A stretch of 64,000 nt of DNA from Rhizobium sp. CCGE531 (lineage in GTDB: Bacteria > Pseudomonadota > Alphaproteobacteria > Rhizobiales > Rhizobiaceae). How positions within the stretch are numbered: position 1 is the first letter of the stretch; each line of letters begins with the position of its first letter. Location of the stretch: positions 496,001 through 560,000 of the forward strand of contig NZ_CP032685.1 in NCBI RefSeq assembly GCF_003627795.1, in the 5' to 3' direction. The position numbers were made by a program, and so were the translations under genes. A model generated the notes under the pieces. It made no database searches, was not told where the DNA came from, and worked only from the letters and a program-made list of their open reading frames with translations. Positions 1 through 7,801 of the stretch are shown in pieces.

Positions 1-1
1 C

Positions 2-703
2 GGCGCGATCAAGGAAGCGTGCGATGCTAAGATCGTCGTCGTTTCCTTCGATGGCATCGTGACCGAACCCTGTGCCTGGCGCATTGCCGTCGACTTCAAG
101 GGCATGGGCGCCAGCCAGGTCGAATACCTCGCCAAGAAGATGCCGAAGGGCGGCAATGTGCTCGAAATCCGCGGGCTTGCCGGCGTCTCCGTCGATGACG
201 AGATTTCGGCGGGTATCCACGCGGCTGCCGCTAAATATCCGCAGTTCAAGATCGTCGGTTCGGTGCATGGCGACTGGGCGCAGGACGTCGCGCAACGCGC
301 CGTCGCCGGCATCCTGCCGAGCCTTCCCGATATTGCCGCGGTCGTGACGCAGGGCGGCGACGGCTATGGCGCGGCGCAGGCATTCGCGGCGGCCAAACGG
401 CCCATGCCGACGATCGTCATGGGTAACCGCCAGGACGAGCTTGCCTGGTGGAAGAAGGAGAAGGACGCCAGCAGCTACGAGACCATGTCGGTCTCCATCG
501 CGCCCGGTGTTTCCACGCTTGCCTTCTGGGTGGCGCAGCAGATCCTCGACGGTCAGCAGGTGAAGAAGGATCTGGTGGTGCCGTTCCTGCGCATTGATCA
601 GGACAATCTCGAAACCAGTCTGGCCACCACGCAGGCGGGCGGTGTCGCCAATGTCGAATACACGCTCGATGACACCAAGAAGGTCATCGCCGCGGCGAAG
701 TAA
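2..703 (+). CDS. Sugar ABC transporter periplasmic substrate-binding protein (5' end outside window)
   Basis: The reading frame is open from base 2, so the N-terminus and signal peptide lie outside the window; about 233 residues are visible. The sequence reads as the C-terminal two thirds of a ribose/xylose-class binding protein (periplasmic binding protein fold type I), with alternating strand-helix units and the pattern 'VVTQGGDGYGAAQAF' near the middle, which fits a ligand-hinge segment. It is expected to capture a sugar in the periplasm and hand it to the two permeases encoded downstream. It is the first visible gene of an operon with a double ATPase, two permeases and an SMP-30-type hydrolase. 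The ligand cannot be read from the sequence; a polyol or pentose is possible. Confidence 0.85.
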   Translation, partial: GAIKEACDAKIVVVSFDGIVTEPCAWRIAVDFKGMGASQVEYLAKKMPKGGNVLEIRGLAGVSVDDEISAGIHAAAAKYPQFKIVGSVHGDWAQDVAQRAVAGILPSLPDIAAVVTQGGDGYGAAQAFAAAKRPMPTIVMGNRQDELAWWKKEKDASSYETMSVSIAPGVSTLAFWVAQQILDGQQVKKDLVVPFLRIDQDNLETSLATTQAGGVANVEYTLDDTKKVIAAAK

Positions 704-727
704 TCGATATCAGCAAGCAAATAGAGG

Positions 728-755
728 CCGGTGCCGCCGATGGAGGCGGCGCCGG
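728..755 (+). terminator. Intercistronic stem-loop after the binding-protein gene
   Basis: Arms CCGGTGCCGCC (728-738) and GGCGGCGCCGG (745-755) pair over 11 positions with one G-T wobble around a 6-base loop. Only two T follow, so it is not a classic intrinsic terminator. Such hairpins behind binding-protein genes in ABC operons are known to protect the upstream mRNA or reduce read-through, giving excess binding protein over ATPase. That role here is inferred. The Shine-Dalgarno-like GGAGG of the next gene lies partly inside the stem. Confidence 0.6.
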
Positions 756-759
756 TTAA

Positions 760-2274
760 ATGCAACGCCCGGCCGGACAATCCATGATTGCAGTCAAAGA
801 CAATAGTGCGACGAATAACGATGCCGAGCGGCAAGCCGTCGTCTCGGCGAGGGGCATCAAGGTGCATTTCGGCGCGGTCAGGGCGCTCGATGGTGCCGAT
901 CTGACCATTCATGCCGGCGAATGTATCGGCCTTGTCGGACACAACGGCGCCGGTAAATCGACGATTGTCAACGTCATCAACGGTGGTCTTAGCCCACACG
1001 AGGGAACGGTTGCCTACGACGGCGAAGGTAAGGTGCACGGCATCAATGCTGCGCGGGCGCATGGCATCCGCTGTGTTTTTCAGGAGCTTTCTCTCGCCCC
1101 TAATCTGACCGTCGTCGAGAATATGCGGGTCGTTCACCACGGCCTTTCCGGCTGGAACTGGCGCCGGCAAGCGGCAACGATCGTGCGCGCCAAGCTCGAT
1201 GAGATTTTTGCCGGCCATAAGATCGATGTCATGCGCGGCGTCGGTGAGCTTTCCATCGCCGAACGGCAGATGGTGGAAATTGCGATCACTTTTTGTACGG
1301 TCAACGAGAGACCGAAGCTCGTCATTCTGGATGAGCCGACATCATCGCTCGATGCCGGTCTGGCGGCGCAATTGATGACCTATGTGCGTCGGTTCGTACA
1401 GGCAGGCGGCGCGGTGATGCTGATCTCGCATATTCTTGGCGAGATTCTTTCGACGGCGAGCCGCATTCTGGTGATGAAGGACGGCCGGGTCGTCGCGGAT
1501 CGCGCTGCGCAGGACTTTAGCGTCCGAAGCCTTGTCCAGGCGATGGGCAGCGTCGTCAAGGAGCAGGACCGCAAGCACGGGAATGAAGAACGTGCCATTA
1601 CGGCTCCCATCCTCGCCTTGCCTTCGCGCAGGGGCAAGGGCCTTGCCTTCGAAGCCCGCAAAGGGGAGGTCATCGGTCTTGCCGGTCTTGCCGGTCATGG
1701 ACAAACCGACATGCTCCTCGATCTCCATCGATCCTTGTCGAGCAACTGGCTGCCGGGCAGGCGGGAGAATATTATCTTCGTCGCCGGCGATCGCAGCCTG
1801 AATGGAACCTTCCCGCTATGGAGCATCCTGAAGAACCTGAGCATCGCATCGCTCGGCGATCTCTCGAAGATGTCGCTCGTCAACAAAGAGCGGGAGGAAA
1901 GCCTCGGAGCCGAGTGGAAGGGACGCATCGAAATTCGCACACCGACGATGGCGAACGGTATCCTGTCATTGTCCGGAGGCAATCAACAAAAGGTTCTGTT
2001 CGCCCGCGCGCTTGCGACGACATCGCCGATCGTGCTGATGGATGATCCGATGCGCGGTGTGGACATCGGCACCAAGCAGGAGGTCTATCGGATACTGAAC
2101 GACGAGGCCGCCGCTGGGCGGACCTTCATCTGGTATTCGACCGAAATGGACGAAATTCGCCTCTGCGACCGCGCCTATGTCTTTCGAGACGGCGCCATTG
2201 TTGCGGAGCTCGCGGGAGAGGAAATCACGGAGGAAAACGTGCTGGCAGCTTCCTTTGCCGGGGAGGGCGCATGA
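760..2274 (+). CDS. Sugar ABC transporter ATP-binding protein, two ATPase domains
   Basis: A 504-residue protein of the RbsA/XylG/MglA family that energises sugar uptake at the inner membrane. The N-terminal domain has an intact Walker A (GHNGAGKST), a signature-like LSIAERQ and Walker B (LVILDEPTSS). The C-terminal domain has a degenerate P-loop (GLAGHGQTDM), a clear signature LSGGNQQK and Walker B IVLMDDPMRG. One weakened second site is normal for this family. The gene follows the binding-protein gene and overlaps the next permease start by ATGA (2271-2274), so it is translationally coupled. An alternative ATG at 784 is possible because the first start sits just behind a hairpin. Confidence 0.93.
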   Translation: MQRPAGQSMIAVKDNSATNNDAERQAVVSARGIKVHFGAVRALDGADLTIHAGECIGLVGHNGAGKSTIVNVINGGLSPHEGTVAYDGEGKVHGINAARAHGIRCVFQELSLAPNLTVVENMRVVHHGLSGWNWRRQAATIVRAKLDEIFAGHKIDVMRGVGELSIAERQMVEIAITFCTVNERPKLVILDEPTSSLDAGLAAQLMTYVRRFVQAGGAVMLISHILGEILSTASRILVMKDGRVVADRAAQDFSVRSLVQAMGSVVKEQDRKHGNEERAITAPILALPSRRGKGLAFEARKGEVIGLAGLAGHGQTDMLLDLHRSLSSNWLPGRRENIIFVAGDRSLNGTFPLWSILKNLSIASLGDLSKMSLVNKEREESLGAEWKGRIEIRTPTMANGILSLSGGNQQKVLFARALATTSPIVLMDDPMRGVDIGTKQEVYRILNDEAAAGRTFIWYSTEMDEIRLCDRAYVFRDGAIVAELAGEEITEENVLAASFAGEGA

Positions 2275-3215
2275 TCCGTCCGTCATCCGGCACCTTGCGC
2301 CTGCTTATCCCGGCCCTGTCGCTGGCCGTCTTGCTCATCGCGGTCTTCTATCTCCAGCCGCGGGCCATGAGCTATATCGGGCTTAATCTGCTTTTCAATC
2401 TCGCCGTGCCGATTGCGCTCGCGACGATTGCCCAGATGATGATCATGTCGGTCAACGATCTCGATCTGTCGATGGGAACATTCGTCAGCTTCACGGCTTG
2501 CGTGGCTGCAACCTATCTGCAATCGGCACCATTGCTGGGCATCCTGATCCTCGTCTTTGCAATCGCCGTCTATGCTGCCATGGGCGTGATCATCTATATC
2601 AGGGACTTGCCGTCGATCGTCGTCACACTCGGCATGAGCTTCGTCTGGGGCGGCTTTGCGGTGTTGCTGCTCCCCGCGCCGGGCGGCACCGCGCCCGACT
2701 GGGCACGCTGGCTGATGATCTCGAAGCCGCCGCTCGTTCCCATGGCGATCGTTGCAAGTGTCGTGATCGCGCTCATCTCTCACCTGATCGTCATGCGCTC
2801 GTCCTTCGGCGTGCTGATCCGCGGCATCGGCGGCAATCAACGTTCGCTTGAGCGGGCCGGCTGGTCCGTCGTCACTTTGCGCGCGGCAGCCTACGGGCTT
2901 GCCGGTCTCTTCGCCGTGCTATCAGGCATTGCGCTGGTCGGGCTTACGACCTCGGCGGATGCAAACATCGCGCTGCGTTACACGCTCCTGTCGATCGCCG
3001 GCGTTATCCTCGGAGGCGGGGAGTTCATCGGTGGCCGCGTTTCGCCGATAGGTGCTGTGATCGGAGCTTTGACCCTGACTTTGGCGGGCTCGTTCCTGTC
3101 ATTTCTGCGCATCTCGCCGGACTGGCAAATCGGTGCCCAGGGCGCCATCCTGATCATCGTGCTGGCGCTACGGCTCTTGCTCAATCGTGTCGAAAAGCGG
3201 GAGAAACAATCATGA
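2271..3215 (+). CDS. Sugar ABC transporter permease (RbsC-like), first of two
   Basis: A 314-residue, very hydrophobic protein with about 8-10 membrane segments, of the branched-chain/ribose permease family (BPD_transp_2). The C-terminal cytoplasmic loop 'GVILGGGEFIGGRVSPIG' matches the conserved Gly-rich loop that docks on the ATPase in RbsC-type permeases. It starts at an ATGA overlap with the ATPase gene and ends in an ATGA overlap with the second permease, so the three are coupled. Together with the second permease it most likely forms a heterodimeric channel rather than a homodimer. Confidence 0.9.
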   Translation: MIRPSSGTLRLLIPALSLAVLLIAVFYLQPRAMSYIGLNLLFNLAVPIALATIAQMMIMSVNDLDLSMGTFVSFTACVAATYLQSAPLLGILILVFAIAVYAAMGVIIYIRDLPSIVVTLGMSFVWGGFAVLLLPAPGGTAPDWARWLMISKPPLVPMAIVASVVIALISHLIVMRSSFGVLIRGIGGNQRSLERAGWSVVTLRAAAYGLAGLFAVLSGIALVGLTTSADANIALRYTLLSIAGVILGGGEFIGGRVSPIGAVIGALTLTLAGSFLSFLRISPDWQIGAQGAILIIVLALRLLLNRVEKREKQS

Positions 3216-4162
3216 TCGCTTTTCGCGCGCTCAGCCGGAAGCCCTGGATCTGGTCCTTCTTTGCCACCATCATCGTCTGGTTCATCACCGTGCTCTTCAC
3301 GGGTGGGGCGAGCTCCGTCGGCCTCTCGCAGGCAGCGCTGACCTTTGCTGCCTTTTCCGTGATCGTCGGCATCGGGCAGATGTTCGTCATCACGCTCGGT
3401 CCGGGCAATATCGATCTGTCGGTGCCCGCCACGATGACGCTTGCCGGCACGATCGCGCTCAAGCTCATGAATGTCGAGGACGGCATGATCGTGCCCGGCC
3501 TGCTGGTGTCGATCCTCATCGGCCTCGGTATCGGTATCGGCAACTATGCCCTGATCAAGCTTTTGCGTATCCCGCCTATCATTGCGACACTGTCTGTGAG
3601 CTTCATCATCCAGTCGACGGCAATCTGGAGCAATCGCGGCCTGCGCATCAAGCCGCCGGATCAACTGGCCGATTTCACCACGTCCGGTTTCCTAGGTATT
3701 CCGAATGTCGCGATCGTTGCTCTTTTGCTCTCCGTGCTCGCCTGGGTGCTGCTGGAGCGGACGATCTACGGTCGCTGGATATCGGCAATCGGCCAGAGCA
3801 TGTTCGCGGCGCGCATGGCGGGCATTCCCGTCGACGGAACGCGGCTTGCGACCTATGTGCTCTGCGCCATCCTGGCGTCGATCTGCGGCTATCTGCTCGC
3901 GAGCTTTTCCGGCGGCGCCGCCCTCAACATGGGCGCCGAATATCTGCTGATGTCGATCGCCGTCGTCATTATCGGCGGAACGGCGGTGGCCGGCGGCGAT
4001 TCGAACGTGCCGGGCATTTGGGGCGCGTCGTTGTTCATGTTCCTGGTCGTCTCGATGCTGAACACCTATGGCTTCGGCGCCGGGCCGAGGCTCATCCTGA
4101 CCGGCCTGATCATCATCGCCGTCATTCTCGTTGCAGGCGGGCGCCCCGTCGGCGGGCGCTGA
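3212..4162 (+). CDS. Sugar ABC transporter permease (RbsC-like), second of two
   Basis: A 316-residue membrane protein of the same family as its upstream neighbour. Conserved features include an early 'LGPGNIDLSVPATMTLAGTI' segment (the family pattern of a Gly-Asp-Leu-Ser region in the second membrane helix) and the C-terminal 'VVIIGGTAVAGGDSNVPGIW' loop. It starts inside the stop of the first permease (ATGA, 3212-3215). Two different permease genes side by side are typical for rhizobial sugar importers that use a heterodimer. A short gap of 33 bases separates it from the hydrolase gene. Confidence 0.9.
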   Translation: MIAFRALSRKPWIWSFFATIIVWFITVLFTGGASSVGLSQAALTFAAFSVIVGIGQMFVITLGPGNIDLSVPATMTLAGTIALKLMNVEDGMIVPGLLVSILIGLGIGIGNYALIKLLRIPPIIATLSVSFIIQSTAIWSNRGLRIKPPDQLADFTTSGFLGIPNVAIVALLLSVLAWVLLERTIYGRWISAIGQSMFAARMAGIPVDGTRLATYVLCAILASICGYLLASFSGGAALNMGAEYLLMSIAVVIIGGTAVAGGDSNVPGIWGASLFMFLVVSMLNTYGFGAGPRLILTGLIIIAVILVAGGRPVGGR

Positions 4163-4195
4163 CACTGTTCTCCCAGCAGTTTTTAGGACAATCAA

Positions 4196-5116
4196 ATGCC
4201 AAACGACGCCGCACCCCTCTATGAAATCTACGATACCCGCTTCCGGAACCTCGTGGTTCCAAGCGCTGGGCTGGAGGAGCTTTATTCGGATTGCCGCTGG
4301 GCAGAGGGACCTGTCTGGTTCGCCGATACCGGATGCCTGATCTGGAGCGACATTCCCAATGAGCGCATGCTCCGCTGGGTGCCGGGCGGCGGCGTCTCGA
4401 TCTTCCGCGCACCCTCGAATTTCGCCAACGGCAACACGCGCGACCGACAGGGGCGGTTGATTTCCTGCGAGCACGGCGGCCGTCGGGTCACGCGCACGGA
4501 AATTGACGGCTCGATCACGGTGCTTGCCGACAGCTATAAGGGCAAGCGCCTGAATTCGCCGAACGATGTGATCGTTCGTTCCGACGGATCCATCTGGTTC
4601 ACCGATCCGACCTATGGCATTCTCTCGAATTATGAAGGCTACAAGGCGGAGCCTGAGCAGGCGACCCGCAATGTCTACAGGCTCAATCCGTCAAGGGGCG
4701 AACTCGAGGTCGTCATCGACGATTTCCGCCAGCCGAACGGCCTGGCATTCTCTCCCGACGAAACGAAGCTTTATGTGGCCGACTCCGCCGCAAGCCACGA
4801 CATCAGCGCCCCGCGCCACATCCGCGTCTTCGATGTCGTCGATGGAAAGAAGGCCACGAACAGCCGTGTCTTCTGCAACATCGACACCGGCATACCGGAC
4901 GGTTTCCGGGCCGATATCGACGGCAATATCTGGACCAGCGCCGGCGACGGCGTCCACTGCTTTGCCCCTGACGGCACCTTGATCGGCAAGATCAAGATAC
5001 CCCAGACAGTCGCCAATCTTACCTTCGGCGGCCCGCGGCGAAACCAGCTATTTATCGCTGCGACGAGATCGTTGTATCGCGCCTTCACGACGGCGACTGG
5101 GGTGCAGGTGCCTTGA
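4196..5116 (+). CDS. SMP-30/gluconolactonase-type sugar lactonase
   Basis: A 306-residue six-bladed beta-propeller hydrolase of the SMP-30/gluconolactonase/LRE family. The metal-ligand positions are visible: Glu37 in WAEGPVWF, Asn123-Asp124 in NSPNDVIV, Asn181 in QPNGLAFS and Asp196 in YVADS. Members open aldonolactones with a divalent cation. Placement at the end of a sugar importer operon suggests that the imported sugar is oxidised to a lactone and then hydrolysed by this enzyme. No dehydrogenase is seen nearby, so that step must be encoded elsewhere. No signal peptide is visible, so it is probably cytoplasmic. Confidence 0.88.
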   Translation: MPNDAAPLYEIYDTRFRNLVVPSAGLEELYSDCRWAEGPVWFADTGCLIWSDIPNERMLRWVPGGGVSIFRAPSNFANGNTRDRQGRLISCEHGGRRVTRTEIDGSITVLADSYKGKRLNSPNDVIVRSDGSIWFTDPTYGILSNYEGYKAEPEQATRNVYRLNPSRGELEVVIDDFRQPNGLAFSPDETKLYVADSAASHDISAPRHIRVFDVVDGKKATNSRVFCNIDTGIPDGFRADIDGNIWTSAGDGVHCFAPDGTLIGKIKIPQTVANLTFGGPRRNQLFIAATRSLYRAFTTATGVQVP

Positions 5117-5257
5117 GTGAGTTGCTGTGTCGCAGATAAGGGATTTTGATGATGGAGGCGGGCCTCCGCCAGCGTTAGAACAGTCGACAGCTCTCCTCCG
5201 GCAATTGCGGATAGCCATCCCTTTATTTCGTATTAATATTTTTCGCCTGGCACGAGC

Positions 5258-5467
5258 GTGTGGACGATCACGATCGAGACCACTTCCTGGAATGCTATCC
5301 CAAAAGCGATCGAGGGCTCTCAACACTATGAAACCTACGAGCGTGCTTTCGATGCTGTAGCTAAGATCGTTGCGGCGGGGAAAATAGCATGCTTCTTGGC
5401 GCCAGGCACAGCAACTAAAGAGCAGATCGACTCATTTCACAAACTCGGCCCTGTCCAGCGCATCTAG
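5258..5467 (+). pseudogene. Unrecognised short open frame in the 5117-5670 gap
   Basis: The 554-base gap between the lactonase and the next gene contains this 69-residue open frame. Its second half (AFDAVAKIVAAGKIACFLAP...) reads like real protein, with an amphipathic helix followed by a strand, but it lacks a convincing ribosome site and I do not recognise a family. It is followed within 30 bases by another small fragment. I read the pair as the wreckage of an inserted element rather than as working genes. Confidence 0.3.
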
Positions 5468-5493
5468 TTTTTCAGCAAGAGGCGAACGTAAGG

Positions 5494-5601
5494 ATGACAC
5501 GAGCAGCCTTCCGCCAAGCAGATATCGAGCGCATCATCCGAGCAGCTAAACAACTGGCGCCGTGGTTGCATTGCAGCGCGTCCAAACCTAAAGCGATGTG
5601 A
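5494..5601 (+). pseudogene. Truncated small recombinase-associated-type protein (35 aa)
   Basis: A 35-residue frame that begins MTRAAFRQADIERIIRAAKQ behind an AGGA ribosome site. From memory, this N-terminus matches a class of very small proteins common in rhizobial genomes just upstream of phage-type integrase genes. Those run to roughly 60-80 residues; here the sequence turns into nonsense after about residue 20 and stops at 35, which points to a frameshift or deletion. No integrase follows. It is probably a relic of an integrative element. The family assignment rests on recognition of the N-terminus alone. Confidence 0.4.
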
Positions 5602-5670
5602 AGCCATTCTTGCGACAAGGTGGACGTTCTGATCGTGCCGAAAAGTGCACACCAACGTTAAGGGTAAGAA

Positions 5671-6474
5671 ATGAAGGCTTGTGTTATAACGATGCAAAAA
5701 GACGAGCATTTACTGCTTGGGCATTTTGCAGCCTACTATGGCGCCTTGGTCGGACGCGAGAACATCTACATCATAGACAACGGGTCGTCGCCGGAGACTC
5801 GTGAAATTCTATCTCGAATTGGGAATGACGGTTGCAATATCATTTATGAGTATGACCGCCCGGAAGATTTTTCATCGAAGGGGGCGATAATCGGCAAGAT
5901 CGCAACCGATCTCGCGCAAAAATACGATGCATTCATCACCTTGGATTGCGATGAGTTCATTGGAGTGAAGGTCGATCCCGATAGGCCGGTTTATTCATGC
6001 ACTCGAGACGAGTTGCTATCAGAGATAGCAAAATTCCAGCCCAATACCGGGTACAAAATTCTGGAGCGGTTAAGAAACGACGTTAAAGCTTCGGGTCGCT
6101 TTTTCAATCTGAATGCGATTAGCCCCAAGCTTATATTCGGATCAGGACGCATCGAAAATCTATGTGTTGGCTTACATTCGTGCTCGATACCCGAACGCAT
6201 TGCCTCCACAAACCTCGTGTTTTTTGAATTTCACAATAAGCCTTTCCGTGACTTGCAACGAAGCGCAAAAGAGAAGTTGAAGACACGAGTCGACATCAAT
6301 GACCGCCAAAAACTCGCGGAATATCGAGGACCTGGAGAACACCTTCCCAAATATTTGTTGTGGTCAGAGGATGATTACTTGAGTAGTTTTGAAGATCGCG
6401 ATTTCTTCTCAACTTCAGCGATCGATGATGCACTCAAAGAAATTGGCCTAGATCCGCTATATGCGGAAAGTTAG
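5671..6474 (+). CDS. Glycosyltransferase family 2-like protein (Glyco_tranf_2_4 type)
   Basis: A 267-residue protein starting MKACVITMQKDEHLLLGHFA, typical of the GT2-like enzymes with a 'K(D/N)E...L..H..Y' N-terminus. The nucleotide-sugar motif is DCDEF at residues 92-96, preceded by IIDNGSS (35-40), so the GT-A core is intact. It should transfer a sugar onto a surface glycan or glycoprotein. It stands alone between transfer-associated debris and an A+T-rich gap, and its own base composition is A+T-richer than the sugar operon before it, suggesting acquisition. The acceptor and sugar cannot be inferred. Confidence 0.75.
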   Translation: MKACVITMQKDEHLLLGHFAAYYGALVGRENIYIIDNGSSPETREILSRIGNDGCNIIYEYDRPEDFSSKGAIIGKIATDLAQKYDAFITLDCDEFIGVKVDPDRPVYSCTRDELLSEIAKFQPNTGYKILERLRNDVKASGRFFNLNAISPKLIFGSGRIENLCVGLHSCSIPERIASTNLVFFEFHNKPFRDLQRSAKEKLKTRVDINDRQKLAEYRGPGEHLPKYLLWSEDDYLSSFEDRDFFSTSAIDDALKEIGLDPLYAES

Positions 6475-6774
6475 GCCATGTTTGTCTCTATCTACGCAGG
6501 AAAAGAAAGGTTCCCCCACCTTATTGCAGCGTTGATTTCTATACGAACTCAGCTTGACTTTGTACAAAATCCCTTTGGAGTTTCGGGTTTGTAGCGGCGG
6601 CGCTGATCTTCCGCGTACTGGCAACGCGGCGTGCGCGGCACTCTCGTTTTGAGGCAATTTGAGCGGGGTGAATCAATTCGCTGCAGTCTCTCTGATTTGC
6701 TTGTTTGACCGGATTCGAACCGGTGGATAACCGTAAGCGGTGCTGCCAGACCACCTACTGAGGTTTTCGGTCAG
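6475..6774. other. Gap with a tRNA-like 3' half
   Basis: No convincing gene lies in these 300 bases. On the minus strand, bases 6701-6752 read as a tRNA-like 3' end: a T-arm of 5 + 7 + 5 bases (ACCGG, TTCGAAT, CCGGT), preceded by a small stem ACCG-CTTA-CGGT that could be a long variable arm. No matching 5' acceptor strand or anticodon arm could be found in the next 60 bases. It is therefore a possible tRNA relic, such as an integration-site scar, not a working tRNA. Confidence 0.3.
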
Positions 6775-7683
6775 TCAGGTCTGCGCGGTGCGCATGAATT
6801 CTCGTACCTCTTGCAGCATCCAGTTCCGAAACGCGCGGACCTTTGGGTGGTCCTGATTGCCGACGCGGTAGAGCAGATCGTAACCCCACTCGACTTCAAG
6901 CGCTGCCTCGGGGAATGGTAATACCAGCTTTTCGGCAGCAAGGTCTTCCGCAACAAGGACGCTACGTCCGAGGGCGACGCCCGCCCCTCGAATGGCAGCG
7001 TCAATGGACATGCTCCCGTGACTGTATCCCGGTCCGCGCGTGCCGGGATACGGCAGCTTCATCATCGCGAACCACCGCTCCCAGGTCGTGTTCATCCCGA
7101 TCTCGTGAATGAGTTGGCATTTGAACAAGTCGCGCGGGACGCCAATTTCGCCCATCTTCTCGCGATACTCCGGGGAGCATACGGGGGAGACCGTCTCGTT
7201 CATGATGCGCTCCGCCGCCGCGTGCGGGTAGCGTCCGTCACCATAACGCAAGGCGACATCGACATGCCCGGTAGCAAAGTCGACGGCTGCATCCGTGACT
7301 TCGAGATGAACATCGAGATCAGGCATATCGGCCATCAGGCGATGCAGCCGGGGCGTCAGCCATTTGCTGGCAAACGAGACGCTGCAGTTTACGACGAGGC
7401 GGGAGACATCGCCCTGGCGGCGCAATGCCTCGGATTCCCGCTGCAGTTCCGACAGAAGACGCGTCACGGTGCTGAAATACGAGTGACCCGCATCCGTCAG
7501 TTCAATCCGTCGCGTCAGGCGACGGAAGAGCGGTATGCCCAGATGGTCTTCGAGCGCCTTTATCTGTCGGCTAACCGCTCCGTGGGTGAGATGAAGCTCT
7601 TGGGCCGCAAGGGTCATGCTTAGCCGTCGGCCGGTCGCCTCGAAGGCTCGCAATGTCTGAAGCGGGGGAAGATGATCGGTCAT
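6775..7683 (-). CDS. LysR-family transcriptional regulator (GcvA-like)
   Basis: A 302-residue LysR-type regulator. The N-terminal winged helix-turn-helix covers about residues 5-65, with LPPLQTLRAFEATGRRLSMT and GAVSRQIKALEDHLG as the recognisable DNA-binding core; the rest is the two-lobed effector domain. The N-terminus is of the GcvA/AmpR branch. It is divergently transcribed from the EamA exporter gene, the usual arrangement for a LysR protein controlling its neighbour. A perfect dyad just upstream of its own start (7690-7712) is a candidate binding site. The effector is unknown. Confidence 0.92.
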   Translation of the reverse strand: MTDHLPPLQTLRAFEATGRRLSMTLAAQELHLTHGAVSRQIKALEDHLGIPLFRRLTRRIELTDAGHSYFSTVTRLLSELQRESEALRRQGDVSRLVVNCSVSFASKWLTPRLHRLMADMPDLDVHLEVTDAAVDFATGHVDVALRYGDGRYPHAAAERIMNETVSPVCSPEYREKMGEIGVPRDLFKCQLIHEIGMNTTWERWFAMMKLPYPGTRGPGYSHGSMSIDAAIRGAGVALGRSVLVAEDLAAEKLVLPFPEAALEVEWGYDLLYRVGNQDHPKVRAFRNWMLQEVREFMRTAQT

Positions 7684-7689
7684 GGGCTT

Positions 7690-7712
7690 ATGCGTGATGC
7701 CACGTCACGCAT
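7690..7712. promoter_or_regulatory. Perfect dyad between the LysR gene and the exporter gene
   Basis: Arms ATGCGTGA (7690-7697) and TCACGCAT (7705-7712) are exact reverse complements separated by 7 bases. LysR-type regulators bind interrupted dyads in the divergent promoter they share with their target. The site begins 7 bases upstream of the regulator start codon and lies about 90 bases upstream of the chosen exporter start, so it could serve autorepression and activation. A further CACGCA at about 7774 may be a half-site. Confidence 0.6.
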
Positions 7713-7801
7713 CCTGTGAGAACAAATGGTTTGTCGCGCTGGTGTCGCGCAGCTTATGGATGGCACAGTCTCACGCACACGCCAAACAAAAGCTGTTAAA
7801 A

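Noticed and set aside
598..1218. Long minus-strand open frame over the binding-protein and ATPase genes
   Set aside because: It is a shadow of GC-rich coding sequence on the other strand; it has no ribosome site and no family features.
3187..4224. 345-codon frame overlapping the second permease
   Set aside because: Arg/His-rich composition typical of an out-of-frame GC-rich reading; the true permease lies in the other frame with normal membrane helices.
6701..6790. A complete tRNA gene on the minus strand
   Set aside because: Only the T-arm and a possible variable arm fit; no acceptor 5' strand or anticodon arm can be folded.
7682..7801. N-terminal extension of the EamA exporter
   Set aside because: It runs through the regulatory dyad and is not hydrophobic; ATG 7802 gives a normal family N-terminus.
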